A stretch of DNA of 22,352 bases from an uncultured Oxalobacter sp. (GCA_905202055.1 CAJKQK010000030.1:1-22352); one strand, 5' to 3'. Counted from the first letter of the stretch, positions 6,682-14,992 are shown. The notes: generated by a model from the sequence alone, not told the origin. Translations and numbers: made by a program.

Positions 6682-7368
6682 ATGTTTTGTATGCATGAAC
6701 AAATGAAACGTCTATACGAAGCAGCGAAGGTTTTAAAGCGCATATATGGCCAGTCTGAACTGGCCAGGGCGATCAACGCGTCTCCGCAAACGATTCATAA
6801 CTGGCAGGAAAGAGGCATTTCAAAACAGGGAATGTTGAAAGCTCAGGAAGTGATCGGATGTTCCGCTTTGTGGCTGGAAACCGGCAACGGTCCCATGTCC
6901 CTGAATGTGCTTTGCGATTCGTCACCGCTGTTTTCCAAAACCAGCCAGATTCCGCTGATCCGGCCCGATCAGGCACTGAAGATCAGTTCGAAGGCTGCCG
7001 CTCCCGTGCCGGGTGACCCTCTGGGCTGGCTCTTCACCCATACGAACCTGTCTTCGCGTGCCTTTGCGCTGGAGGTATCGGGCAATTCCATGCAACCTGT
7101 CTTTCAGGATGGCGACTGGATCATCCTTGATCCGGTGGCAGTGCCTGAGCCTGGTGATTTCGTTGTGGCGAAATGCGGGGCCAAAAAGGAACTGGTCTTG
7201 AGAAAATATCGTCCGAAAGGTCTGGACACATCCGGCAATATGACGTTCGAACTGGTACCTTTGAATGAGGATTATCCTTCCCTGCGATCCGATATCGTGC
7301 CTATTGAAGTCATCGGGACATTGATCGAGCATCGAATTTTTACAAGGAAACCCGTGATAGCCTCATGA
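6682..7368 (+). CDS. HTH / S24 peptidase-like transcriptional regulator (LexA/CI-type)
   Basis: The product is 228 aa from the first ATG; in-frame ATGs at 6691 and 6703 are alternatives and none has a strong ribosome binding site. Residues about 8-70 form a CI/Cro-type helix-turn-helix (SELARAINASPQTIHNW). Residues about 112-215 are the S24 domain, with the serine in GNSM (S136) and the lysine in VLRKY (K175), spaced as in the LexA family. Such proteins dimerise, bind operators and are often inactivated by RecA-stimulated self-cleavage. No Ala-Gly or Cys-Gly scissile pair is visible in the linker, so cleavage is doubtful. No phage genes adjoin it, although a tRNA gene lies 450 nt upstream. 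It may be a domesticated phage repressor. The stop codon lies inside the terminator hairpin. Confidence 0.88.
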   Translation: MFCMHEQMKRLYEAAKVLKRIYGQSELARAINASPQTIHNWQERGISKQGMLKAQEVIGCSALWLETGNGPMSLNVLCDSSPLFSKTSQIPLIRPDQALKISSKAAAPVPGDPLGWLFTHTNLSSRAFALEVSGNSMQPVFQDGDWIILDPVAVPEPGDFVVAKCGAKKELVLRKYRPKGLDTSGNMTFELVPLNEDYPSLRSDIVPIEVIGTLIEHRIFTRKPVIAS

Positions 7369-7385
7369 AAATGAGGCTTTTTTTT
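7359..7385 (+). terminator. Terminator overlapping the end of the S24 regulator gene
   Basis: AGCCTCAT (7359-7366) pairs with ATGAGGCT (7371-7378) across a GAAA tetraloop, followed by a run of T. The stop codon TGA (7366-7368) is part of the hairpin. Confidence 0.9.
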
Positions 7386-7482
7386 AGCCTTCATTTCTTC
7401 CGCCAAACTTCGTATTCCGTCATTTCCGCAACTTTCGGGAGTTATGCCTGTCTCTCTGGAATAAACTTCAAAGGAGACGCTT

Positions 7483-8241
7483 ATGAATCGCTTTACGGAC
7501 AAGGTGGTCGTGATTACGGGGGCCGGTAACGGTATCGGTGCCGCTGCGGCAAGACGTTTTTCTTCAGAAGGAGCCACTGTTGTTGCTGTCGATTATGTCA
7601 GGGAGGATGTGGAAAAAATGGCGGCTTCCCTTCCCTCTGATCGTACATTTGTCGTACCCGTCGATGTTTCCGACCCGAAAGCGGTTGAAAACATGATTGC
7701 CGAAACGGTCGAAAGCGCTGGCAGGCTCGATGTCATGATCAACAATGCCGGTGTTCACGTTATCGGCTCGATACTGGAAACGTCGCTGGATGACTGGAGG
7801 CGGATTTCGGGCATCAATATTGACGGGGTCATTTTCGGCGCAAAATTTTCCCTTCCCCATCTTGTCAAGTCAAAGGGCTGCATGATCAATACCGCTTCGG
7901 TTTCCGGACTGGGGGGTGATTGGGGGGCCGCTTTTTATTGTGCTTCCAAGGGAGCCGTTGCCAATCTGACACGTGCGATGGCGCTGGATCACGGTTTGTC
8001 GGGGGTTCGCATCAATGCCGTTTGTCCGAGTCTGGTCAAAACGAACATGACAAAGGGGTTCGATGCGGCCGTGCAGGAAAAATTCAATGAGCGGATTCCG
8101 CTGGGACATGCCGCCCAGCCTGAAGAAGTCGCTTCGGTGATGGCTTTTCTGGCCAGTGACGACGCCAGTTTCATTAACGGGGCCTGCATTCCGGTCGATG
8201 GTGGTGCCACGGCTTCGGACGGACAGCCGAAAATCGCCTGA
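7483..8241 (+). CDS. Short-chain dehydrogenase/reductase (classical SDR)
   Basis: The product is 252 aa, normal for a classical SDR. The cofactor motif TGAGNGIG (12-19) and D37 at the end of the second strand indicate NAD(H). NNAG (87-90) and the catalytic residues N112, S139, Y152 and K156 (YCASK) are all present. The C-terminal PVDGG motif is typical. The start is supported by AAAGGAGA 6 nt before the ATG. Relatives include 3-oxoacyl-ACP reductases, butanediol dehydrogenases and sugar or steroid dehydrogenases, and the sequence alone does not separate them. The gene is flanked by terminators on both sides, so it appears monocistronic. Confidence 0.92.
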   Translation: MNRFTDKVVVITGAGNGIGAAAARRFSSEGATVVAVDYVREDVEKMAASLPSDRTFVVPVDVSDPKAVENMIAETVESAGRLDVMINNAGVHVIGSILETSLDDWRRISGINIDGVIFGAKFSLPHLVKSKGCMINTASVSGLGGDWGAAFYCASKGAVANLTRAMALDHGLSGVRINAVCPSLVKTNMTKGFDAAVQEKFNERIPLGHAAQPEEVASVMAFLASDDASFINGACIPVDGGATASDGQPKIA

Positions 8242-8259
8242 TTTTCGTCTTGTCGATGA

Positions 8260-8293
8260 AACCGGGCAGCTTGTGCTGTCCGGTTCTTTTTTT
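8260..8293 (+). terminator. Terminator of the SDR gene
   Basis: An 11-bp stem (8260-8270 with 8275-8285, one G-U pair) has the loop TTGT and is followed by C and seven T. It lies 18 nt past the SDR stop codon. Confidence 0.9.
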
Positions 8294-8451
8294 ATGGAAA
8301 AATCATGTTCTTTTGCTGATTTTCTTCTTTTCTGGCCATTTTGTGGACGCTTTCTGATATGCGTCACTTCCTGACTTTCCGTGTAGGTTAGCCTTTGTGT
8401 GGTTTTGATTCTTCCTGAATTTTTCAACCCAGAACTTCCCAGGAGACAGTT

Positions 8452-9189
8452 ATGAAGCGATTTTCCCTTTTTGTGGTTTCATTATTCATGTTGGCTGCGC
8501 TTGCCGCCTGTAGCAAGGCGCCCAAAAACGATACCCCTCCACAAGGTATGTATACGGGTACCATTCCCTGTGCCGACTGTGCCGGGATCAAATATGCCGT
8601 TACGTTCAATCCTGACGGAACGGTAGTCGATACTTCCCTGTATGAAAATACGGATGGCGCATCCCTTTCCGAAGCCGGTACATGGAAGATGGAGAAAGGC
8701 ATTGTCACGGTGACCTTCCCGTTCGATACGAAATACTTCATTGTCAAATCGCCTGACGCGATTGAAATGACGAACAAGGAAGGCAAGCGTTCCGAATCGA
8801 TGTCGGAACAATATACCCTCAAGAAAGTTCAGCCTAAAGTCGCGTCCGACTTTTCAGGACGCTACAAATTGTCCGGCGAACCCATGTTGAATGGCAATAT
8901 GCAGACATTGACTATTCTCGGGAATGCCGAAAATGGCGTAACCGTTTCCTTTGCTGCGGATGGCATGGAAGAAGGCTGTACCTTCAACGCTAACGGCAAG
9001 ATCGTCAATGACCAGATCGAAGTCCCTCTGCAAACCGCCAATCCTGATCTGAAGAGCACGATGGTTATCCGTTCGACAGGTGCCGAAGGGATGAACGTTT
9101 TCACGTCCAGGGCGGCTGACAAAAACGATCTGGGACTCTTCTGCTCTGACGGAAAAACGCTTGCAGGTGACTACGTCAAGGCAAAATAA
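8452..9189 (+). CDS. NlpE-like outer-membrane lipoprotein
   Basis: The product is 245 aa. It has a lipoprotein signal peptide with lipobox LAAC (C20), so the mature protein is lipid-anchored. Position +2 is serine, which favours outer-membrane sorting in Gram-negatives. The N-terminal domain (about 30-125) has GMYTGTIPCADCAGI, with the CxxC pair C40/C43 and the strand-rich pattern of NlpE/CutF proteins linked to copper tolerance and envelope-stress sensing. The rest (about 130-245) is a second beta-rich domain, possibly META/HslJ-like, with C-terminal cysteines in EEGCTF and LFCSDG. The ribosome binding site AGGAGA lies before the ATG. No metal or two-component genes are adjacent, so its signalling role is inferred from homology only. 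Confidence 0.85.
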   Translation: MKRFSLFVVSLFMLAALAACSKAPKNDTPPQGMYTGTIPCADCAGIKYAVTFNPDGTVVDTSLYENTDGASLSEAGTWKMEKGIVTVTFPFDTKYFIVKSPDAIEMTNKEGKRSESMSEQYTLKKVQPKVASDFSGRYKLSGEPMLNGNMQTLTILGNAENGVTVSFAADGMEEGCTFNANGKIVNDQIEVPLQTANPDLKSTMVIRSTGAEGMNVFTSRAADKNDLGLFCSDGKTLAGDYVKAK

Positions 9190-9208
9190 TCCGTTTTTTT
9201 CCGAAATG

Positions 9209-9242
9209 ATGCGCAGTCTCCTTGTGGAGCTGCGCATTTTCA
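9209..9242 (+). terminator. Probable terminator of the NlpE-like gene
   Basis: ATGCGCAG (9209-9216) pairs with CTGCGCAT (9230-9237), with an inner CTCC/GGAG extension, a 1-nt bulge and a TTGT loop. The tail is only TTTTCATTT, so it is weaker than the other terminators in the window. Confidence 0.65.
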
Positions 9243-9465
9243 TTTGCGGCAAACAAGGAATTCACTTTCCGGAAACAGGGGCTTTCGGAAAATATTGGCA
9301 TATCTGACACAATAAATTATGGTTGGACGGAAACTTTTTCAGCCGTTTTGAACCAGTAAGCTAAACGCTATGTTTATAAACTTTTTCCTTCTTTTCATTT
9401 TGAATGATTTTCCGTCTTTTTTTAGAGAGTTTAAAAACAATTTGAAAGAACGGAAAAATAATCTT

Positions 9466-10164
9466 TTAGCCGATATCTTCGGCGATCCGGCAGAAATTAT
9501 GCAAAAGCTTTAAAGGCCAGTTTGTGTCTTGTCTGCTCAAGGCGGAAAGGCTTTCCGGTTTTTCACCGATGGCATTGCATGCCGATTCAATGATTTCAGA
9601 TGTGAATTCAGGATGAAACTGGACGGAAAAGGCACTGGTTCCATAACGGAGCATCTGGCATCCGTCTTTTTCGGATACGGCCAGAATGTCGCAGTCTTGC
9701 GGCGGTTCCAGCACGCTTTGGCGATGAAAAACGCATGCGGGAAAACGTTCCGGAAAATTGTCCAGCAACAGATTGCGCTTGCCCATTGGCGTCAGCTCGA
9801 TATCGGCAACTCCGGTCTCGCCTCCCTCCGGATTGTCTCCGACGGTTCCACCCAGGGCATGCGCCATGAGCTGGTGGCCGTAACAGACCCCGAAAAGCGG
9901 GATGTCGAAAGGCATCGCCTTGCGAATCCAATCGGCGGTTTTTTCGCTCCATGCTTCCCTGTCGGTCACCATGCTCCAGGAACCGGTAATGATGGCGGCG
10001 GTGACAGACGTGGGTTCGGGCAGTTTTTCACCAAGATAAGGCCGGACGACGTCGGCTTTTTTGCCGATTTTGGCAAGCGCGGTCAGAAACCATCCGGCCG
10101 TTTGTCCGCAGCGGGCGGTAATGGTATCAGGGGGTGTTCCCGTTTCGATGATCAAGATCGCCAT
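9466..10164 (-). CDS. Class I glutamine amidotransferase (GMP-synthase-like GATase)
   Basis: The product is 232 aa from the ATG of MAILIIETG, with AGGAA upstream. The same frame continues to 10851, but only as antisense to the regulator gene. The class I triad is complete: nucleophile C94 in GVCYGHQ, and H184 and E186 in QFHPEF. An oxyanion-type motif TGSWSMV lies near 60-66. The protein is a stand-alone amidotransferase of the GuaA N-terminal-like family, which includes gamma-glutamyl peptide hydrolases and enzymes of polyamine or amino-acid nitrogen metabolism. The substrate cannot be assigned. It is divergent from mdcR across 99 nt, so the LysR protein may also regulate it, as LysR regulators often control the divergent neighbour. 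Confidence 0.85.
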   Translation of the reverse strand: MAILIIETGTPPDTITARCGQTAGWFLTALAKIGKKADVVRPYLGEKLPEPTSVTAAIITGSWSMVTDREAWSEKTADWIRKAMPFDIPLFGVCYGHQLMAHALGGTVGDNPEGGETGVADIELTPMGKRNLLLDNFPERFPACVFHRQSVLEPPQDCDILAVSEKDGCQMLRYGTSAFSVQFHPEFTSEIIESACNAIGEKPESLSALSRQDTNWPLKLLHNFCRIAEDIG

Positions 10165-10263
10165 TTTTGCTTCCTGAAGAGATGTTCTGTTATTGTAGTG
10201 CCTAATGGGTTTGAAATGGACACTGTGCCATGCCGAATCGCCTGGCTGATTCATTTTTTTATC

Positions 10264-11181
10264 ATGATAGATAGCGAACTGACGATCAGAAAGCTTGAAA
10301 TATTTCTGGCTTTCATGGAAAAGAAAAATATTGCACGTACGGCGGAAAGCCTCGGGATCAGCAGCGTTTCCGTTCACAGGGCACTGCATTCGCTTGAGGA
10401 AGTGCTTCGCTGTCCCCTGTATGCCCCGGAAGGACGGAACCTGCGTCCTCTTCCTGCTGCGCAGACGCTGGCGCACTACGCAGGAGAAGTGCTGATGGTG
10501 ACTCGACAGGCTATCGTGGCGACACGTCAGGCTGCCGGATATGGCAGCGGACGCATGAAGCTCGGCTGCCTGTATTCGCTGACGCTCGAAATCGTGCCGA
10601 AGCTGATCATGGGACTCAAACGCCGCTGTCCTGAAATGGAAATTGATCTGACGATGAATTCCAACCAGAACCTGCTGGCGGGACTGGAAGAAGGTCAGCT
10701 CGACGCGGCACTTATTTCTGTTTCCGATAAAAAAGCGGAACTGTCCGGTCTCGAAGTCTTGCCACTGTTTGAAGACGATATTTATTTTGCCATGCCGGTT
10801 TCGGCTGTCAGGCCGCTTGCCGATACGGTCGATCTGGCGGATTTCGCACATGAAAAATTCGTGACCTTGAATGAAGGTTTTGCGACCGCAGAGAGTTTCA
10901 GGCAGGCATTCGACGTGGCCGGTTTCGAACCGGAAGTCGTGACAAGGCTGAACGATGTCTTTTCCCTGATGAATCTGGTGCAGGCCGGAGTCGGTTGTTC
11001 GCTGGTGCCCAAACGGGTTAAAAAGGTATTTGAAAATTCCGTCAGGTTGCTTCCACTGGCTGAAAAATACCAGAAAAGTCAGACGGTTGCGCTGGTTTTC
11101 CCGAAAACACGTGAACGTGACCCGGATATGCTGGCGCTGGTCGCCGAAGCAAGGATGATTGTGCGGCAGGTTGAAAACTGA
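10264..11181 (+). CDS. mdcR: LysR-type regulator of malonate utilisation (MdcR-like)
   Basis: The product is 305 aa when started at the ATG of MIDSELTIRKLEIF. The frame is open much further upstream, but that part is antisense to the amidotransferase gene. The N-terminal winged HTH (about 5-65) contains NIARTAESLGISSVSVHRAL, a pattern I recall as characteristic of MdcR proteins rather than general LysR members. The effector-binding domain (about 90-300) includes LYSLTLEIVPKLIMGLKRRCP and RLNDVFSLMNLVQAGVG, also close to MdcR as I remember it. MdcR activates mdc genes in response to malonate. The gene is convergent with the mdc operon, with one small gene between them. No good ribosome binding site is seen. 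The LysR family is certain and the MdcR subtype very likely. Confidence 0.88.
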   Translation: MIDSELTIRKLEIFLAFMEKKNIARTAESLGISSVSVHRALHSLEEVLRCPLYAPEGRNLRPLPAAQTLAHYAGEVLMVTRQAIVATRQAAGYGSGRMKLGCLYSLTLEIVPKLIMGLKRRCPEMEIDLTMNSNQNLLAGLEEGQLDAALISVSDKKAELSGLEVLPLFEDDIYFAMPVSAVRPLADTVDLADFAHEKFVTLNEGFATAESFRQAFDVAGFEPEVVTRLNDVFSLMNLVQAGVGCSLVPKRVKKVFENSVRLLPLAEKYQKSQTVALVFPKTRERDPDMLALVAEARMIVRQVEN

Positions 11182-11240
11182 TCCCGAATCCCTGTTTTCC
11201 GGGATACGACCGATTGACTGACTGGATAGACGAGTTGTTT

Positions 11241-11609
11241 ATGGAAAACAGGCTACGATTCATCGCGATTGCACGGCACGGAAGTGAATTTCCGGACCCT
11301 GTCACCTTCACAAAAGGAACTCCGCTTGTTATTGGGGAGAAATATGAAGGTGATGAGGATTGGGACAACTGGCATTTCGGTACAGTACCGGATCATTCTG
11401 ATGGACGGGTTCCGGAACAGCTTTTGGAACGAGGTATCGAACCGGGTCATGGTGTGGCGAAAGATGACTATACCGCCAAAGAGCTTGGTGTCAATGAGGG
11501 TAACAGGTTCCAGGCGACAAAATTCCTGAATGGCTGGTTGTGGTGCCGAAGGCTTTCGGATAATGACATGGGTTGGGTGCGGATGGACGTTCTTCAGTGT
11601 ATGGGATAA
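11241..11609 (+). CDS. Small tandem SH3-like domain protein
   Basis: The product is 122 aa from the ATG; an in-frame TTG at 11214 would add nine residues. Neither start has a clear ribosome binding site. Two SH3-like units are visible. The first (about 5-65) has HGSEFPDPVTFTKGTPLVIGE followed by a tryptophan-rich stretch and GRVPEQLLE. The second (about 70-122) has DYTAKELGVNEGN, LNGWLWCRR and MGWVRMDVL. This matches a known class of short cytoplasmic SH3-repeat proteins in bacteria. They have no established enzyme activity and may mediate protein contacts. It lies 59 nt after mdcR and could be cotranscribed with it. It faces mdcH tail to tail. Any role in malonate metabolism is unproven. Confidence 0.75.
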   Translation: MENRLRFIAIARHGSEFPDPVTFTKGTPLVIGEKYEGDEDWDNWHFGTVPDHSDGRVPEQLLERGIEPGHGVAKDDYTAKELGVNEGNRFQATKFLNGWLWCRRLSDNDMGWVRMDVLQCMG

Positions 11610-11711
11610 GTTTTCCAGTTTGTTTCAGGGGGTCAAAACGAGCGGATTCCGCACGCATGAATTCATGTTACGGAAATGCTGGCGCTTGCTGCCATACCTC
11701 TTTTACCCTTT

Positions 11712-12647
11712 TTATATTTTTTGTTTCAGGCGCTGGCCGAGCCTTAAAACCGTATTCAGGCCTTCCTGCTGAACCGATACCGCATTCCCATCGCTCATGA
11801 CCCGTTTCGCCAGTCCGGTCAGAACCGATCCGGGGGGCATTTCGACGGCCAGTCGCACTCCTCTTTCATACGCTGCCGTCATGGCATTGGCCCAGTAAAG
11901 CGGACGCGCCATATTGAAGGCCAGATCGTCGGCGATTCTGTCGGGTTGCCAGAGGACACGGCCGGTACTGCCGGAAAGATAGGCAATTGCAGGCCGTTTG
12001 AATGCAAGCTGTTTGATGGCGTCGGACAGTTTTTCTGCCGCCCCGGCCAGTAAAGGGCAATGCGACGGAACGGCGACGGCCAGACGGTCGGTTTTGGTTG
12101 CACCCTTTTCTCTCGCTTTTTCAAGCACTTCCCGCATGGCCGATTCCGTTCCGGCAATGACGAACTGGTCTGTGGCGTTATAGTTGGCAAGGAAAACCGG
12201 ATTGTCGGGAGTATTGACGGCATTGATCAGTATCCGGACGTCTTTTTCGATCAGGCCACTGATGGCGGAGAGGCCGTAACCATCGGGATAAGCGCTTTCC
12301 ATCAGTTCGCCGCGAAGGGAAACGACTTTCAGTGCATCCGTAAAATCCAGTGCACCGGACGTCACGGCAGCCGGAAAGGCGCCGATGGAAAGGCCTCCGA
12401 CGAAATCGGGCACCATTTTTTCCTGTATCAGACGGTCGGCCATGACAACGCCTGCAATCAGGATGCAGAGCTGGACGGCACGGGTTCGTTTCAGGGAACC
12501 TTCCGTATCCAGAGCCATGACGTCTTCGCCCAGCGCGTCGCTGGCTTTATCGAGCCATGTCTGGCATGGAAACGTTTGGGACAGACTGTGCAGCATGCCC
12601 GGTATTTGCGCCCCCTGTCCGGGGAAAGTAAAGAGTATCCGGTTCAT
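11712..12647 (-). CDS. mdcH: Malonate decarboxylase epsilon subunit MdcH (malonyl-CoA:ACP transferase)
   Basis: The product is 311 aa and belongs to the FabD-like acyltransferase family. GQGAQ (10-14), the nucleophile elbow GLSIG with S87 and the catalytic H196 in SHCPLL are all present. MdcH loads the first malonyl group from malonyl-CoA onto the MdcC acyl-carrier protein, priming the enzyme for malonate/acetyl exchange by MdcA. It is the last gene of the mdc operon. Its ATG overlaps the mdcG stop by 4 nt (ATGA), implying translational coupling. No obvious terminator follows before the convergent SH3-like gene ends at 11609. No malonate carrier genes follow it, unlike clusters in which mdcLM come next. 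Confidence 0.93.
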   Translation of the reverse strand: MNRILFTFPGQGAQIPGMLHSLSQTFPCQTWLDKASDALGEDVMALDTEGSLKRTRAVQLCILIAGVVMADRLIQEKMVPDFVGGLSIGAFPAAVTSGALDFTDALKVVSLRGELMESAYPDGYGLSAISGLIEKDVRILINAVNTPDNPVFLANYNATDQFVIAGTESAMREVLEKAREKGATKTDRLAVAVPSHCPLLAGAAEKLSDAIKQLAFKRPAIAYLSGSTGRVLWQPDRIADDLAFNMARPLYWANAMTAAYERGVRLAVEMPPGSVLTGLAKRVMSDGNAVSVQQEGLNTVLRLGQRLKQKI

Positions 12648-13321
12648 GGTATATTTCCGTTTTCATTCCAGGGATCGGCCGTCAGGACAGGGCCAAAGTC
12701 GGTTTTCAGCAGCACCCTTCTGTCCTTTTCCCGTATCCACTCTTTCAGGGCAAACGCACCGAACGGGGTTTCGATCTGGATATCGGTCTTGCATGGCAAC
12801 GTGTCCCATTTTTCTGCCAGAGGAGCGAATGCTTCCGGCAAAACGGGTTCGGGGCAACGGATCAGCATGTCAAGGTCGCTGTCTGCGTGCATGACGGCGC
12901 GGCCGCTCGCCAGTGCATAGGCGCAGCTCCCGGTTGGCCCCCAGCCATAGGGCAGCCCCAGTTCGAGGATGTCGACAATGGCCTTCACAGGTTTTGCATC
13001 GGCAAAGGGGGAAGCCAGCAGTTTTTCCCTGTCTTTTACCAGCGATTCCGGCGAGATCCGTTTCGACACGTTTTCAGGGGCAATCCATGTCGGCGCCCTC
13101 TGGTGTTTTTCCTTGCCGCGAATGCCGACCGGGATCAGGCCTTTAGCGGAATGGTCGCGGCGAACGATAACCGGGAGAGACGCATTCCACTGTTCGTTTA
13201 CCCATGAAGGCAATGGATCGTCCGATATCAGGGAGGAAAAACCGTCTGTCCACAGCATGTCATGTGGCCGGTAAGGCCGCAGCGGGATGACCGATACAGG
13301 GACTGTTTCAGACGGTTTCAT
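12644..13321 (-). CDS. mdcG: Malonate decarboxylase holo-ACP synthase MdcG (phosphoribosyl-dephospho-CoA transferase)
   Basis: The product is 225 aa. MdcG transfers the triphosphoribosyl-dephospho-CoA precursor, releasing pyrophosphate, to the serine of MdcC. The nucleotidyltransferase-like signature is GPTGSCAYALASG followed by HADSDLDMLI, with the paired metal-binding aspartates of DSDLD. The ATG at 13321 is preferred because AAGGAG lies 8 nt upstream; a GTG one codon earlier is possible. The gene begins 19 nt after the mdcE stop, the largest gap inside the operon, and overlaps mdcH by 4 nt. There is no mdcF carrier gene between mdcE and mdcG as in the Klebsiella cluster. Confidence 0.93.
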   Translation of the reverse strand: MKPSETVPVSVIPLRPYRPHDMLWTDGFSSLISDDPLPSWVNEQWNASLPVIVRRDHSAKGLIPVGIRGKEKHQRAPTWIAPENVSKRISPESLVKDREKLLASPFADAKPVKAIVDILELGLPYGWGPTGSCAYALASGRAVMHADSDLDMLIRCPEPVLPEAFAPLAEKWDTLPCKTDIQIETPFGAFALKEWIREKDRRVLLKTDFGPVLTADPWNENGNIP

Positions 13322-13340
13322 CACTTTTTCTCCTTACGGT

Positions 13341-14162
13341 TCAGCCTGCTTCCCATTCGGCTTTCATGCGCTCGCGTACCAGTGACGTGCTGGCGCGGTT
13401 GGGCGAACCGAGACGGTTGGTCAACATCACGCCTTCCCGGCGGGCGGTTTCAATAGCCTTGTTGACGGCAGTCTTGACCGTTTGCACTTCCGCTTGTGTC
13501 GGCTGTTTCGGATCGGCGACGTCGATCAGCTCTTCCAGCAGGCCAAGTGTCTTGTAGCTGGCGATATCATAAGCCATCGGCGGGATAGCCGAGGCGAGTT
13601 TTTCGAGCGCCTCGACCGTACGCAAGGTAATGCGGGCAGCGGAGGCTTTGCCCATCGCGTGGATCATCACGTCCCTGTCGTTTAAGGCGATCAGGCGGTT
13701 GGCCTGATAACCGTGTGCCAGAAACGCGCCGGACATGGCTTTGCCGACGATCAGGCCGATGACGGGATGGCCTGCCAGACGGGCGCTGGCGTAGGCTCCG
13801 GCAGCGGCTGCCAGCGCCAGATGGATACCGAAGGCTTCTTCCCGGCGCCCATAAGCCTGTGAGGGAACATCGATAACGGCGACGATGGCGCGTTTGACGG
13901 GTTTGTCCCGGTCTTCCTCAATGACTTCATTCACCATCTGGCCGAGCGTCCAGCCTTCCAGCAGGCCGACTTCGCCTTTGACGGCGCGGGGATAGTGGTT
14001 GCCCGGATCGGGAACGACAGCAATGATGCGGGCAGCCTGTCCGCCCAACATGCCGTCGGCGACCCTGACGGAAGCGCACTGCCCTTCCCGTTGTTTGAAC
14101 TGTCCGGCGAAGAGGTCGAACCAGATATCGCCATTGCCCTTTGTTCTGTTTCCGGTGTTCAT
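13341..14162 (-). CDS. mdcE: Malonate decarboxylase gamma subunit MdcE
   Basis: The product is 273 aa. With MdcD it forms the carboxyltransferase-like decarboxylase that converts malonyl-S-ACP to acetyl-S-ACP and CO2. It has the ClpP/crotonase-type carboxyltransferase fold, including the glycine-rich stretch VIGLIVGKAMSGAFLAHGYQA near 125-150 and VIDVPSQAYGRREE near 100. The length is in the usual range for stand-alone MdcE. AAAGGAA precedes the ATG. The ATG overlaps the mdcD stop by 4 nt, so the two subunits should be made in equal amounts. The rather variable C-terminus, ending RERMKAEWEAG, is normal. Confidence 0.94.
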   Translation of the reverse strand: MNTGNRTKGNGDIWFDLFAGQFKQREGQCASVRVADGMLGGQAARIIAVVPDPGNHYPRAVKGEVGLLEGWTLGQMVNEVIEEDRDKPVKRAIVAVIDVPSQAYGRREEAFGIHLALAAAAGAYASARLAGHPVIGLIVGKAMSGAFLAHGYQANRLIALNDRDVMIHAMGKASAARITLRTVEALEKLASAIPPMAYDIASYKTLGLLEELIDVADPKQPTQAEVQTVKTAVNKAIETARREGVMLTNRLGSPNRASTSLVRERMKAEWEAG

Positions 14163-14992
14163 GAACGGTTTCCTTTCGCAAAAAGTTCGGCGGTCAGTTC
14201 CGCATCGGCCTGCTGGCGGGTATCGAACGCATTCAGACGGGCCAGAAATTCATCGTAACGTTCGTTGCGCAGGCTGGCCGGTTTGCCTTTTTCCATGCAT
14301 TCGATGGTCGCCGCTTTCACGGCGGCTAGCGAGTCGTCCACGAGCTTGTCCACGAATCCGTTTCGCGTCCGTGCCTCGCCACCGGTCAGGCTCCAGATGA
14401 ACGGACGGTTGTGGGAATCGTATTCGTCGATACCGGCTTCCTGTTCGATGACTTGGGGACCGTTCAGGCCAAGACGCGCTTCACGGGTGACGATCAGGTA
14501 GCTGCACAGGGCGGCGGCTATCGACATGCCACCGAAACAGCCGACCGTTCCGGCAACGACACCGATGACGGGAACGGTGCGGCGCAGGTCGACGATGGCC
14601 GCGTGAATGTCGGCAATCGCGGCCAGCCCCAGATTGGCCTCCTGAAGGCGGACGCCACCGGTTTCGAGCAACAGGACGGCCTGTGTCGGAATGCCCTTGC
14701 GATTGTCTTCGGCTGCCAGTTCAAGTGCAGCGGCCATTTTCGCGCCAGAGACTTCGCCCATGCTGCCGCCCTGAAAAGTGCCTTCGATGGCGACCACGAC
14801 GGATGGTTTTCCTCCGATAGTGCCTTTTGCGACGATCATGCCGTCATCGGCTGCCGGGACGATATTCTGCGGTTCCAGCCAGGGAGACATGATGTATTCG
14901 AATGGCCCGAGCAGTTCACGAAACGTGCCTGCGTCCAGAAGTCCCTTTGCCCGGTCGCGGGCGGAAAGTTCGATAAAGCGGGAATCAGTCAT
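14159..14992 (-). CDS. mdcD: Malonate decarboxylase beta subunit MdcD
   Basis: The product is 277 aa from MTDSRF, a start supported by AGGAGG at optimal distance. A start at 15019 lies inside mdcC and is not supported. MdcD is the second carboxyltransferase-like subunit of the biotin-independent malonate decarboxylase. Characteristic motifs are FEGTFQGGSMGEVSGAK-like (here IEGTFQGGSMGE), LLLETGGVRLQEAN and GVVAGTVGCFGGMS. The latter two glycine-rich segments form oxyanion holes in this fold. The start overlaps the end of mdcC by 8 nt. The enzyme is cytoplasmic. Because no biotin carrier or membrane decarboxylase subunit is present, this is the Klebsiella/Pseudomonas type rather than the sodium-pumping Malonomonas type. 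Confidence 0.95.
   Translation of the reverse strand: MTDSRFIELSARDRAKGLLDAGTFRELLGPFEYIMSPWLEPQNIVPAADDGMIVAKGTIGGKPSVVVAIEGTFQGGSMGEVSGAKMAAALELAAEDNRKGIPTQAVLLLETGGVRLQEANLGLAAIADIHAAIVDLRRTVPVIGVVAGTVGCFGGMSIAAALCSYLIVTREARLGLNGPQVIEQEAGIDEYDSHNRPFIWSLTGGEARTRNGFVDKLVDDSLAAVKAATIECMEKGKPASLRNERYDEFLARLNAFDTRQQADAELTAELFAKGNRS

Noticed and set aside
6145..7368. Integrated prophage or genomic island at tRNA-Leu
   Set aside because: There is no integrase, no repeated tRNA 3' end and no other phage genes in the window; only the lone repressor-like gene hints at an old element.
9529..10263. Upstream extension of the mdcR frame
   Set aside because: It lies antisense to the amidotransferase; the LysR domain begins at the ATG at 10264.
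9466..10851. 461-codon minus-strand frame extending the amidotransferase upstream
   Set aside because: The added 229 residues are antisense to mdcR and unlike any GATase; the internal ATG at 10164 has a ribosome binding site and the right domain start.
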